This document shows positions 38,408 through 63,467 of a DNA stretch of 64,000 nucleotides, in pieces. The position numbers and the translations under genes are program-made. Source of the DNA: Baylisascaris procyonis (taxonomy: Eukaryota; Nematoda; Chromadorea; Rhabditida; Ascarididae). Each line of letters begins with the position of its first letter. The first letter of the stretch is position 1. The notes beneath the pieces are model-generated. The model was not told where the DNA came from, did no database searches, and saw only the letters and a program-made list of their open reading frames with translations. The stretch is from assembly GCA_037389465.1 (NCBI GenBank), contig JAZARR010000212.1, forward strand, positions 5,834,501 through 5,898,500. Reading direction: 5' to 3'.

Positions 38408-38911
38408 GTACGTTGACAGACGAAAGCAGATTTTATCCCAGAACTGTTCAAATGGTGGATTTGAGTATTTTAACGTTGCAGCAACGATGGCACAAACGGG
38501 CGGAAGAATGGGATAGCAATAAGTTGGTCATCACCAAGTTTCTTGCTGTTGTAAAATACCTATGATGAGCTACTCATTTGAGAATCGACAATAGGGAGAA
38601 CCAACGTAGCTACCGTGATATTGCTGCTTCGTGGAGGGGAATTTATTAGGAGGATTTCATGTCCGAACTCAATGGATCGACGACTCAAAACATTAGCATG
38701 GACTGTTTTGAATCGTCAGAAGTTTAGGAGATCCGAAAACGGAGATGATGAATTTGGTATGATGCAAATTGAATGTAAGGATTGTTCGAAGAAGAAAGTT
38801 ATAAACAGCATCATATTCTTCCATCAAAGCAGATGCACCCCATATCAATGTGCAATAATGCTTGCTAAGCACAAAGCATTTCATAAATCCAACGCATCTT
38901 TTCAACAGTAA
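38408..38911 (+). pseudogene. Protein-like segment with in-frame stops, possible decayed gene
   Basis: After an acceptor-like TTTTCCTAG, the + strand reads 51 codons (TDESRFYPRT, LQQRWHKRAEEWDSNK, ITKFLAVVKYL) and then meets TGA TGA at 38563. The same frame continues with protein-like residues (THLRIDNRENQRSYRDIAAS) to a TAG at 38647, and again (EDFMSELNGSTT) to a TAG at 38725. A shifted frame then covers the end with a CKDC...RCTPYQC pattern to TAA at 38909-38911, followed by AATAAA at 38941. I recognise no family. Readings: a degraded coding copy, a real short protein ending at 38563 with a long 3' UTR, or small exons I could not join. Confidence 0.35.
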
Positions 38912-38940
38912 TGATGACAATTGCTGCTGGCCGAACTTAT

Positions 38941-38946
38941 AATAAA
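38941..38946 (+). terminator. Poly(A) signal AATAAA
   Basis: Canonical hexamer 30 bases after the TAA that ends the frame closing the segment at 38408-38911. Confidence 0.35.
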
Positions 38947-38949
38947 TCA

Positions 38950-41900
38950 TTTAACACTAATAAAGCACTCCAAAGGTCTAAAATAAGCGAGGCGTTATCA
39001 AAGATATCTATAAGATTTGCACATTTTGCGTATTTCTTAAAAATTTTTTGATAGTATCAATAAGCTCGACTCTTAAAAAATAAAAAGCATTTCTATTAGG
39101 TGCTGCTTTTCTATGTATCTTTTCATCGATTTTGACAGCTCTCTCAAACAAAGTGAAATTACTGGTGATGATCGCTGAAAACTTGATAATATTTCTTATC
39201 ATTTATGACCCCCATTAAAAATAAATCAAATATTCCTCAGAAGAACGATGTTTTCAAACTCCGTTTGTGCTCTGCAAATCGAAATCATTATAATCGCTAT
39301 AGTTTTTATTTTCCAAAAATAGTAGACTTTTATTCATAACAAATTCTATAATCTGAAATTCTATGCATTAATGAAGCATACCTTTGGATTCATTTTTTTT
39401 TTTTAATAAATGGTAAAATTTTTTTAAAATGTCCCGTGAGAATTTACTCAGCATTTTTTAGATAACCATTTTGTATTGAGTAAAAAAATACGAATATTTA
39501 CATCCTGCTTACCAGGTATGATTCTTTTTTTTTTGTTGGAGAGTTTTAGTGATGGAGTGTTTTTTTTTTCATTCACAAAAGAATTTCCACGATGGATAAA
39601 TTTACTGCAAAAAAAAAATGTCTAGTTAAGTTGTTTAACTTGCTATGAAGTTGATAAGAATTCTAAGCAATGAGATGAACTTTCAGAGGAACTCAAAGAT
39701 TCAAACTAATAGACTAAATTACATCACCTATTAAATGAACAATCTGTGCTATTCGTTCAATACAGATTCAAATTGGTCAAGGCGGCTAGAACTCTTTAAT
39801 TTCCTCATCGTCAACTTATAAAACTTCACCGAATATATCCCGAATTCATGAGCTGCAGTGATCGAATTGGAAATTTCGACTATTCTATTTACGATGTCAA
39901 ATTGAAGAAGAAGGTGTTCGAAGCAGCGAGCAAATAAAAATTGCTAACTAACTAATTTTAAAAAATTTTTCCAATAATTCTCTTTTCACTCATGATAAAA
40001 TTTATTTCTAGCTATTCATGTGGGTTTGAGTACTTTCAAATGAAGTGTTTTATTGGTTTTTCGCAAAAAAAAGTAAGAAGTTTTAAAGGTGCACTTTTTA
40101 GAGAAATTTGCAGATTATTCAATCTATCGACATTCGGTAAACTTTATGCAGTATTTGAAATGAACTTTTCAAAAAATTCTCTAATTGAAATCATTCTATG
40201 GAAATAGCTAAATATATTAATTCGTTGAAATTGCGCTGCGATCTGACTGCCAACACCTGGCGCACTTTACAAATTCTTCGCAACACGTACGCAGAGTATT
40301 GTTTTAAAAATCTAGAGATACAGTATTAAATTGTATTTTAATTTATATGCTTATTAAGGTGCTCCTTAATCTTATTAAGGAATTCATCTAATGGCATGCA
40401 TTATAACCATCAAATTTCATGCCAACACCTTCGATGATTCCACAGTTAATACTACAAAATAGAAGATCTACTGCGCATAAACTACAGTTGAAACCACAAG
40501 ATGACCTCGTAGGCATGACCTCGTCTTGTCAATACAACTTTACAAAAAGAGGTGACTCGATCGAACATGACGATGTTAACGAATGTGACTCTTGTAAAAT
40601 TCTCTTATTCTGTTTAGAAAACGAAATCAAATGAAATGCTCATTGCAATAAGCAGTAGAGAAATTATAAAAATTTATTCAATAGAATTTTCTCATAACGA
40701 TGTAACAATATTTAGTGAGTTTCTTTTTTATGGTGTTTATTGTTTGCTAGTACAATATGTACTGCATCATATTTATAATAAATAATAAGCCACTTCATGG
40801 TTCATATAATTCATATGACAGTCGGCTAATAACTCCTTATTTGATATTAGTAATCAGAAGATATGGTAATTTTATCGCAAGAAACGTTAAAATTAACGCA
40901 TTTACAATGTTGAATTACTTTATAAGCTATCATATTTTATATAGCTTGTGTTATACATCTATTATTTTACACATCGAGGCTAATGAGGTTTATTAGAGAT
41001 TAGCGTTTTAAGATTACTCTTACAATTTTCACATATGAAGCATTTTTCTTTGCAACGTCATATCATTTATCAACTGTTATTGTAAGAATTTAGCAATAAT
41101 CAGTGTTAGAATTTTCTTAGAATCAGTCATATAATTTATTCAGCAGTATATTTTTATGAAAGAATTTTGAAATTCTTTTAGAATAATTTTCGACAACACC
41201 AATATAATTACCATGCATACTTCCAAGAGTTTAATATAAAATCCACCGAAAGGAAATTGAATTAATCCTTCAAAAAAAAAAATCTGACAACTTCGAAAAT
41301 TAAAGTTGTTCCTTGTAAGTTTTATTTTTGTCAAAAATATTAGCGGTTAAATAAATCAAAAATTTGAAAGCTATAAAATTTCTCAAGAGTTGTGCGCATC
41401 TTGAAAGCGTCAAAAAACACTGCCATAAGTGAAAGTGCTCTGCATAAATAGTCATCCTTCATTTTGAGTTTTTTTAAACGGAAGTGCCCCCCATTTAATC
41501 AACCATTACAACAATGCAACAGTTATTACGACTATTTTAATGAATATATTTGAAAAGTAATCCCGCAACGATTGTTTGTGGCTGCAATCGTAATCATTCG
41601 TACTCTAACGAATCACTGAAGCGCAATTTTTTTTTTCCATGAGCTTTTCTCTTAATTGGGTGCAACTATGGTAGGAGGTGTGAATCGTGGTGATAAACGC
41701 TATCGTTTTGATGATGGACGATTCGTTGTGTTGTTCTGTTGATCAAGCTTTTATTTCTTGTTGTTTAGCAGAATGGAAGGATGTATTTATCGTGTAAGGA
41801 TGCTTATATCTGAGGTCATTCAAACATTGCGTGAGTTGTCGTAAATAGACGCAATTTCATAGACATATTCACATCTACCTAGTATTGTATTGTTTTTTGT

Positions 41901-44900
41901 TTTAACAAATGAAATCAAAGTCTACGGTTTCTTTCTGTTTTGCAGCATAATTCAGTAATATGAGCTCGAACTGCCCCATCAGTCGAATGCTAACTTTCTT
42001 TACTCATTACTATTTGCCGTTTAATATTTTTTTTTTTCATGCGAAGTTCATCACATGCCTTATGTAGATTTTTGTGCAAAAATGATAGTGACGCAAGAAC
42101 GAAGGTGCATTATGTTTCGCGATTACCTGCCGTCATTTTCTCTTTTCCCTTCTCCAACTAGAAGTTATTTGTTGCCAAATCCTTATTAAAATGAGCGTCC
42201 GGTCTAACAGAAAATAGGACAACAATGTTTTAGGGTTTCGCATAGACCTGAACAAACTTTCTTTCTTGTTCATTACTTTCCAGCAAACCTTAAAATAGTT
42301 TTCCTACAATTTTCGGCCACCGAAAATGGTTGCTGTCTTTCACTTGATGGTCTTCGCCATCAAAGGCAGCTGCTGACATTCACTTACTGACCTTCGAATG
42401 CGGCAAACGGCGGCAAGCACGTGGATGCGGCTCTACGACTGGCAGAACCAACTTAGAGCTCCTGTTTTGTAGTCTTCTGGTAAGGGAGACTATCTTCATT
42501 TGATGTCGCTGATGGTCATCAAACCCACCATGTTTTCCTGAGAGGCTATCGCAGTTTTAATAAGCGACAGTTTTTGGGCAGCATTGATCAAGCGAAGTGC
42601 TCTGGTTTAATTTTTGATTTGCTGATTCCCCAATTTTTATCAAGTACGTCCAAAAAAAAAAAATTATGATAACCGAAATTTTGGAAGTGTTTCACGAATT
42701 TTTAGGTATTCAGCTGGTTTCGCCCTGTCAGATTTACGGAGCCGATCTTAAAAATCGAGAAAACTCACTACAAGAAATCCGCATCAATCCGTTGAAATTG
42801 AAATAAAATTCTCAATCTGTTTCGCTCATTTTAGTTCATGAGGAAAAAATAAAATGATTGCAAATTTACCACAGCTTCAAATACATTTCTTTACATTGGA
42901 AGACTTGCGACGATAATGCAGAAGAATTTTCCTTCTAAAGAGAAGTGAGAAAGGACTCATTGATAGACAAGAATGTGCTCATTTTTGTTGAGGCTTGCGT
43001 TGAAATAGATAAGTATGCTTTTATTTTCTCTATGATTCTTAGCTTGCGAGTTACGAAATTCTCAAATTTCCAACACTAAAAATTGAAAGCCGAAAATTAG
43101 AAGAGCGATAGGTGGGGAGGGGGAAGGGAGGAGCACTAGGACAATCTACAAAATATGCACACTGTTCGTGCAACAAGTGTGCATGTTCAAGTAAACGAAC
43201 ATTCCTCATGAATAGTTCGGTTGGGAGGATATGCAAACGACCATTTCAAGGCAGCCGATCGTTGATCCGTCTCCAGTGAGGTGAATAGGAGAGTTGTCGT
43301 TTAACTGTGCTTTAGTTTAAAAAGATAGGTAGGTGGAGTGTAATATGCATGGAAAACATTGAAACATCTGCAGAGATGCTCTCAATGGAATTGTGTACAC
43401 CTTAGGTAGGGGACGTTGCAAAGCGGTTGCACGGATGTGTTCTCTGAGGGAGTGCAAGTGTTTGAGTCTTTTCACTTCAGGAGGTGCTGTTTCTTAGCAA
43501 TTGGCTTCAGATGTACTTTCCAATGCACAGTCAAGGCGCCAATCGGCAAGCTCGGCACTGTGCCATTATTCAACGATACGTTTTATGACTTTGCTGTCGG
43601 CATCAGATGTTCCAGTAGCTTTTTATCCTTATATGATAGCTGGTTTCTAAATAACTATTCCTCTTATTAAACATCGATGAAATATCAAAGATACCTCAGG
43701 TCATCGTCACCACCTCGCCTCATTCAGCACGCCGTTGCATAAAGACACTGTTTCATTAACATGCCGATGGAAAGACCGACTGTCGTTTTTGCTGTTTGCC
43801 GTGCAATCATAATCCTGTCCTAGCCATTTATTTGGCCCGTTGTGCTCAACGATAATACTAGTCGTGGTCGTAATAGACGGCAGTAGGTGGATAGTACTGG
43901 AATATACTTTTATTTATTGTGGAGATGTCAACACTTTAGAAAGTAATTGCATTGTATTGATTTGAAGTGAAGCAATTGCATTAGGGCATCAAGTTTGAAA
44001 AGCAAAACTTCACTGCAAGGCTTCCATCAAATATATGCAGCACTTGAATGATCCTTTTGAATGTTCGTTCGATATAGCCCCATTTGTAGATGTTGCATGC
44101 ACACTGTGCAATCATTTCGCTTGCTTGCCACTTTTATCACTCTTGTTCAGTGCGTCGTCACGTTGCTTTGTTTTCTCGCCGCAGAGAAAAAAGCTTATTC
44201 CTCTCGTGACTGGTTCCTTCCCTATTGGGCCGATGTGCCTTCATGTTCTTTTCACGTACCTATGCATTACGTTTGTTTATCGTAGCCAAAATGAAGAAGT
44301 AATTGAACAGTGGTCATTCTCCATGAACACCAAAAACTGTGGTTGAAATTGGAATGGAGATGGGGGGGGGGGATGGTGGCGTCTTTGAAAAATTCTTGTA
44401 CGACAGTGGTCTTGAAAGTCTTATATGCTACATTTGAATATCTAAATCCGAAAACAACGGATTTATGAATGTCTGTAGTTTCCCATGCTGATTTAAATGA
44501 GCCTACTGCTTATACATGGCTTAAAACTTTCTTTGCTAATCGAACTGAATATTGGCCACATCTGACTCTTGCCAGTATTCTTCCTTCCTATCGACTTTCT
44601 TTTGCATGATGAAAGATGTTTGTAAGGAGAGCGGCTCGGGTTCCACTGAGGATGAGTGAGGGTGTGCTGTGTTCATTTGTTGTCCAGCCATTAAATCACA
44701 ACAACGCACTGCAGTGAAAGTGGATCATATTATTTGGCTTTCGTACCAAGAGTGGAAAGCAATCTTTGAGTGAATTTACATGTGTTGCCATAAACTTTCT
44801 TTCTTAAATCATTCGTATACTCCTTCCTCAACTCTGTTCCGTCTTCCCCAACCCCCCACCGTTATTGTTTTTCGATTTCGGCTGTCGCCTGATTGTGTCT

Positions 44901-44950
44901 TACGTTGTTCGTTTTGCGCGAATCCATTTTATTGAACCAAAAGTTCTTCA
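38950..44950. other. 6-kb interval upstream of vps-4 without a confirmed gene
   Basis: Mostly AT-rich with many A/T homopolymer runs (39380-39620). It contains a cluster of small hairpins at 42309-42523 and a G11 run at 44362-44372. Weak coding candidates on + are a 35-codon terminal-exon-like frame beginning after an acceptor at about 43482 (EVLFLSNWLQMYF) and a 103-codon frame at 44035-44346. In both places a second frame is equally open, so no gene is called. Confidence 0.4.
42309..42523. other. Cluster of three small perfect hairpins
   Basis: ATTTTCGG-CCA-CCGAAAAT at 42309-42327 (8-bp stem), TTGATGG-TCTTCG-CCATCAA at 42344-42363 (7-bp stem with a UUCG-containing loop) and TTTGATG...CATCAAA at 42499-42523 (7-bp stem, 11-base loop). 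The second and third stems share the TTGATG/CATCAA arms. This is more structure than surrounding sequence shows, but no RNA family is recognised. Confidence 0.35.
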
Positions 44951-44964
44951 TGTTTTCTTTTCAG
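44951..44964 (+). promoter_or_regulatory. vps-4: Trans-splice or 5' UTR acceptor of vps-4
   Basis: TGTTTTCTTTTCAG ends one base before the vps-4 ATG at 44966. This is a strong nematode 3' splice site, and its position directly at the start codon is typical of spliced-leader addition. Confidence 0.6.
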
Positions 44965-44965
44965 G

Positions 44966-58313
<13,348 letters not shown>

Positions 58314-58548
58314 GCGCAAATATTCCATCGACATCATCTTATTATTGTGTACACATATGATGCTTTCCATTGGTCATGTTTGTCTCACTGTGCTTCGTTT
58401 TGTGATATGTTGTTGGGAGTAGCGTTCGCTATTCGCTCTATATGCGGTGTACATTTTGGTTTCATCTCCGTTCCTTAAGAGCAGCAACATTCTATAGTCA
58501 ATGCGTGTTATTTAAAACCAGTCTTTTTTGAGTTTCCGTTTTTTCCTC

Positions 58549-58554
58549 ATTAAA
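58549..58554 (+). terminator. vps-4: Possible vps-4 poly(A) signal ATTAAA
   Basis: ATTAAA, the common variant hexamer, lies 236 bases after the vps-4 TGA and before the next acceptor at 58597. No AATAAA occurs between the stop codon and this point. Confidence 0.4.
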
Positions 58555-58597
58555 TTTTAAGAATTGTTTTTCACTCATAAATGCAAATTGCCTACAG

Positions 58598-58723
58598 CCT
58601 GATCCATATGGTGACGTCCTGACGAAGTGTATCGGCTGTAATGCTTTGAAACGTGTATTTTTGGGTCGTAGCGCGTGCTGCGATCCATCAGCGCTTGACG
58701 CTTCTTGCACTATGTTTCGTTAG
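58598..58723 (+). CDS. Cys-rich terminal exon of an unidentified gene
   Basis: After the acceptor TTGCCTACAG, 41 codons run to TAG at 58721-58723. The product includes DPYGDVLTKCIGCNALKR and then FLGRSACCDPSALDASC, so the cysteines follow C-x2-C-x12-CC-x8-C. AATAAA lies at 58748-58753, 25 bases past the stop. The exon is only 285 bases after the end of vps-4. A possible first exon is a hydrophobic frame starting ATG ATG at 58357 (MMLSIGHVCLTVLRF), which joins in phase 0 if a GTGATA donor at 58402 is used; that would give a 56-residue secreted Cys-rich peptide. It could otherwise be an alternative last exon of vps-4. I do not recognise the family. Confidence 0.45.
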   Translation, partial: PDPYGDVLTKCIGCNALKRVFLGRSACCDPSALDASCTMFR

Positions 58724-58747
58724 TCGCCCTTGGTATGACCGATCGCA

Positions 58748-58753
58748 AATAAA
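58748..58753 (+). terminator. Poly(A) signal AATAAA after the Cys-rich exon
   Basis: Canonical hexamer 25 bases after TAG, supporting a genuine mRNA 3' end here. Confidence 0.6.
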
Positions 58754-59089
58754 GTAATTTTTCCCACTCTTGTTTTTGGTTGCTCGTCGTCTACTGCACG
58801 ATGAGCGCGGTGCACTACACCGCGGTTGGTGTGGCAGTCAGATACGTCATTTCAAAAATGTGCTGTTAGGTCAGGTCACGCTTGATCGCAACGGCAACTG
58901 GTGCAGGGTTCAGCTCATGGTTACGTGAAGGTGGGTTGAGTCCGTTGAACACCGGAGACTCATTTTACCCAGACCGCTCTCGTCATGCTGTACAGCTCCC
59001 ACGTCACTTTACGACTGCATATTTGAAAGGAGGGTAGTGCTTGCAAGAGAGGCTTATCTGAAAGGATGTGATGGGAAGGAGGGGCTTAA

Positions 59090-59447
59090 ATGCTAGTAGG
59101 CGAGAAGCGCGTGAGCAGCAGGCGGCGTGCGGCGGTGAGATCGATGGCGACGCCAGTGCTCGGAATGGAGGTGCTACTGGCTGGTGGTGTGCACATGGCA
59201 ATTGTGGGTGCCCAAATGATCGAATGCAATAGCCCATGGCAGTGGATGTGCAACAACGGCGAATGCATCGCACAATACGATCTCTGCAACGGCATCGCAC
59301 AATGCAGTGACGCTTCCGATGAAGTCGACTGTGCTTTGAGGTATTCAACAGAATTTAGTACATAAAGCTTGCTTATCTCTATATTGTTCGTCTTTTCATA
59401 GAGCAGTTGAGATAATCGACGCGGCTGCAGAAACGATAAAAACATAA
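59090..59447 (+). CDS. Short protein with one LDL-receptor class A domain, two exons
   Basis: LDL-A modules are calcium-binding, disulphide-stabilised ligand-binding units found outside the cell. Exon 59090-59340 contains a full module: CNSPWQWMCNNGEC, IAQYDLCNG, then QCSDASDEVDC, with six cysteines and the acidic SDE calcium site. Exon 59402-59447 follows a GT-AG intron of 61 bases (TTTTCATAG) and adds RAVEIIDAAAETIKT before TAA. From the first ATG the protein has 98 residues; from the ATG at 59144 it has 80. The stretch VLGMEVLLAGGVHMAIVGAQ just before the module can serve as a signal peptide or anchor and favours the later start. The upstream GC-rich DNA (58790-59089) has open protein-like frames, so further 5' exons are possible. 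Family name unknown. Confidence 0.65.
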
Positions 59448-62400
59448 GTTGGTCTGTTCCTATCAATTTGGAGGTTCTCACTGCTTTATTTTCCTTCAGC
59501 TTTCCGGCTTTTTTTTGTAACAAACCACCCGCCCGTCTAGTTACGACAAAATCATCCACCGCTCTGACTTAGGTCGTCTTTAAAGAATATTAAGAGCGTC
59601 ATAGTGAAGTGATACATCAGTTGACGTTCCAACGTTGTGTTGCTCTTCTTCTTGGTGTATGATTCCTACATAGTGACGCCAGTAGAATGTACGTTATATT
59701 TTTCGACCATGCAACTCGTTGAGGCTGACTGAAACTGCATGAGTGCCATAAAATATCTACGACCTTCATGTCCCATCTCAGCTGTCTGGTAGAATGGCTT
59801 TGGCTTAAGTCTTACGTCAGTCAGCGCAGTTGCTCTTCTTGCAGAGACAACAAAATTAGAAACACACCGGACACAAGCGCTGGCCAATTTTTAAAGCGAA
59901 GCCTAAGCAGAAGAGGCTGCGTGGCCTTCTCGGCTTCAAGCGAAGCGCTTCTATGCCTTCATTAAAGCTGAGAAGCTAAAAGTTTACCACATGGCTGGTA
60001 ATACTTCAATAGGCGCTTTAACCATGGGACCGTTTCAACGGGATGATTTGTTGGAAATCTTCATTTTGATCCTCCTTACCCATGAGAGGAGAAAATGGTG
60101 GCGGGGTGATTTGAATGTTTTGATAGTTTCAATAAAAGAGAGAGTAAGGCTAACTGCATATAGAGGTCAGTGTAAATGATTTCATAATGGTTAATGTGGT
60201 CGGAAGGGTGACTACAGGAGACTTTAAAAAGTATCACTCATATCGTACGGAAGACAAGTCGCTTCGAGCAATTTCCGTATCCTTCAGCGTATGCATTAAA
60301 GTACAGTTATGAACAATTGGATTAAGCACTGTGCGTTTGCTAAAGCAGTTACAAAGTGATTGCAGCATTATGCGAATTTAAGCAATTTTCTAGCAGTGAG
60401 CCACTCGGCCAACGGCTATGATTTGCTATGCCCATTAAATTCTTATTGGGTTACATTTTACCTTAAGGAATTCCTTCGAAGGTTCTCTCTTTATCACTGT
60501 TAGAAAAAATTTCCTCCCTGATTGCAAATACGTATCATTCAATTCTTATCCATTCAATGGGAAACTTTTGAATGGTACACATATGTAATGATGATAGTTG
60601 CTTGCAATTGTTTACTTTATATTTTTGCTATTCTATTATAACGTCATGAAATTCAATGCGACATTTCATTTATGCACAAAAAAACTATTGAATGTTTGGG
60701 ACAAAGAAAGAATTGTTTCTATCTCTGAGGGATCCTGGACTTCAAATATATTAAATAGCCAAAAAGTAACTGTTGCCCTGGATTGTATGGTTGAGACGAC
60801 GAACTCATAAAATGAGTAGTGAAATCTGTAAATTGCTTAAATTTGATGAGAAATCACTCTTATTTCTGATATAATGTTTTTATGCCATCAGCTGTAAATG
60901 TGAGCAGTAAAAAAAATAATATTGATGGCTAGATGCCAATAAAAGAGTACTATAGCCATGTCAATATAAGAAATACTCTACTTTGTGCTAATTTTAAAGC
61001 AGTTTGATTGAAATTTTCATTTGAGTTATTATACTGGAAGAAAATGTTTTGGTATATTTAAGTACCAATTTTTGATTTATGGATTTAGGTACTTGAGTAC
61101 TGATCTTTTGCCAAGTGCTCGTGGAATATTTGTATGTACTGAACACATTTCGACGATGTATCCAATGCGCTGCTTCGTTCTCACTTAACATGAAACCCTC
61201 ATCGACTTTCTACAAAGATATATCAATTTTCCAAAAAAAAAACAACTCGAATTTTCTATAAAACTGTAAAAAATCTTCCGCAAAATTTTCTCTAAAGGAA
61301 AAACAGTCTGCCCACATTTTCTATATTCCTATGTCTGCCAACCTGTCTAGTTGTTAATTGTTTCCGTGGAAAGCAATCGCTCTTAGAGAGTGGCTCAAAG
61401 CCTCTAAAAATTATCTTCCACGCAGCAATAGGCATGCATCGCACATGTTAATATCGATAAATCAATGCGACTAGGAGGTATTATCTTCGAATGGGACCAT
61501 TCTTTCGTTTGGCGCAACAAATGTTTATAGAAAAAAAGTGAAGGCACCGTCGACCTTCATCCAAGTAGGGGGAAGGGAAGGGCGAACGTAATTATGCATA
61601 GCTAAACGTTAATGCAAAGAAAAAGAAACAATAATTCCATTTTCAGTGAAATAAGAACCTAAAGTAGAGCTTGAATGTTTTTTGTAGAAAATCCATCATA
61701 GCAGAGTGGACTGTTGCTTTCTTCGACTTGCAATTCAAAGAGTATACAACTATCGGAAAAGTAGAATACCCTCTGCTATTTTCCAAATTCTAGTTAGAAG
61801 CATTTAGAGTTAGGAATGATGGTGGAGAAATATACAATTTTGGAATTTTTTCGCCACATGCTGGCTTACAGCTGAGACTTGCCATCAGAGAAATGCTGAT
61901 TTTTTTTATTTTTTTTGCCAAAATATTTAGCTTGGAATTGCCGCTAAGCGCTCGAAAATAACCTTTGCGGGTACATTTTGAGAAAATAGATGCCTACTTT
62001 TATCGAGTTGAGTGAAACTTATAGCGACTCTAATCATAGGAGAAAATTGTTTGCATCATGCATTCGATGCCTCTCAACTTTTTTACTATCAAAAACAGTC
62101 GCAAGCAATCCGAATCTATTTGATACTATGACGTTACTAAACGCATAAACAAAAATATTTTCGAAAATCATCTTGCAGTGTTCATTATTGACTTATTCGG
62201 TTGGAAATAATGCCCAGCAAATTTTGAACAATTTTAGTGGAGATGTTCAGCACAATTTATAAATACGATCGTCCAGTAGAAAATTTTCAACAGTGAGTGA
62301 AATATTTCGAACCTCTGTCTACTCACATAAAGTGGAATGAAATTTACGAGTTTCATGACCAGCGTGAGAGAATTTTAAACGACATATGCGCTTATCTCTA

Positions 62401-63129
62401 CTTTTTCGGAAAGTTTCCTATCTCACTGTTATTGATCCTTGGCCCAATAATCTTGACCCAGACTTTCCATTTGCTAACTGACGAATTGCAAGAGATCACT
62501 TTTTAAAAACTGCAGCTGGAATTTGCGCAGTAAAACTGTTGCTAAATACCTTATCCCAGAGAATGGAAAATGATGAGTATTAGTTACGCGCTGGCCTCAC
62601 TAGAAAAAGCACTGAAAATCTCGCATTTTCGAATGACCTTTTCCCGAAATTCCTGAAAATTTTAATACCTTTTGGTGCTTTTTTACCATACCTTTTCGAT
62701 TCAATTCTTGAAAACCCCGAAACTGCGTTCAATTCTCCTCAATTAATGGGTGGCGTGGTGGAGGGTCGCTTATATGAGGTATTTGGTGAAATTCAATTTA
62801 TATGAGCCGAAACGCTTGTTACGCAGACAACTGCGACATTGATGCTTATCGCAAGGATGACTGGTGAAAGCGAGTAATTACCAAGCGACATCTTACGAAG
62901 GGTGGGAGAGGAAGGGGAGAGGGATTCAAGGCCACGATTTTTGGTGCTTTATGAATAGTATTTTGTGGACGGGACGTCTCAAGATGTAACTGTATGAAGT
63001 TTGGCAGTGGCCTGATAAAATGTTAAATGTTAGCATATCATAGGGCAAGGCAACCGTATATCGGAACAGGTGGGGGAACTGGTGCATTAGAGTGTAACTT
63101 TATGCTCTTTAAAATTCCATTTTCGCCCA
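59448..63129. other. Region without a supported gene
   Basis: AT-rich sequence with scattered short open frames. At 59862-59980 a Lys/Arg-rich + frame (KAKPKQKRLRGLLGFKRS) is open but lacks a clear acceptor and overlaps other open frames on both strands. Frames at 60598-60810 and 62297-62506 are hydrophobic or AT-driven. No RNA gene was recognised. Confidence 0.45.
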
Positions 63130-63467
63130 ATGTCAACCACACATCACAACGTCTACTCAATTTTCAGCGAATTCGGAAAGTCTGTAGGGTTTAGCGCCAA
63201 TGGTATCCCGCCAATTACCGTATCTCAATCATTCAATTGTTCTCCATATTCTCATATGTTTCAGACCACAAAAAGGGTAAGGAAAAATTTGAACCGCTCA
63301 TATCGAGTTTTTTTTTCTTTTGAACTCGTCGATAGATTGCAAGGAGATCCACAGATGCGACTTGAAGGACAATGACATTTCATTAGCGCTGTGCAGAGTT
63401 CGTATTTTGTCTGCACATCGTCTCAACTATCAAGAAATAATAACTTGTGCTTGTTAGGGTGTTTGTT
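63130..63467 (+). CDS. Possible two-exon coding segment, unidentified
   Basis: From ATG at 63130 a frame includes FSEFGKSVGFSANGIPPITV and runs to ACAAAAAGG before a good donor, GTAAGG, at about 63279. Downstream, after a T-rich tract, GAGATCCACAGATGCGAC opens in phase 0 (EIHRCDLKDNDISLALCRVR) to a TAG near 63456. The acceptor would be GCAAG, which is weak. Codon texture of both parts is protein-like, but no family is recognised and an upstream exon may exist. Confidence 0.3.

Noticed and set aside
59004..59559. Long - strand frames (114 and 157 codons)
   Set aside because: They lie opposite the LDL-A exon, whose six-cysteine pattern and in-phase second exon decide the coding strand.
59768..59980. 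Overlapping + and - frames, including a Lys/Arg-rich tail
   Set aside because: Three frames are open at once, and no acceptor or close poly(A) signal singles one out.
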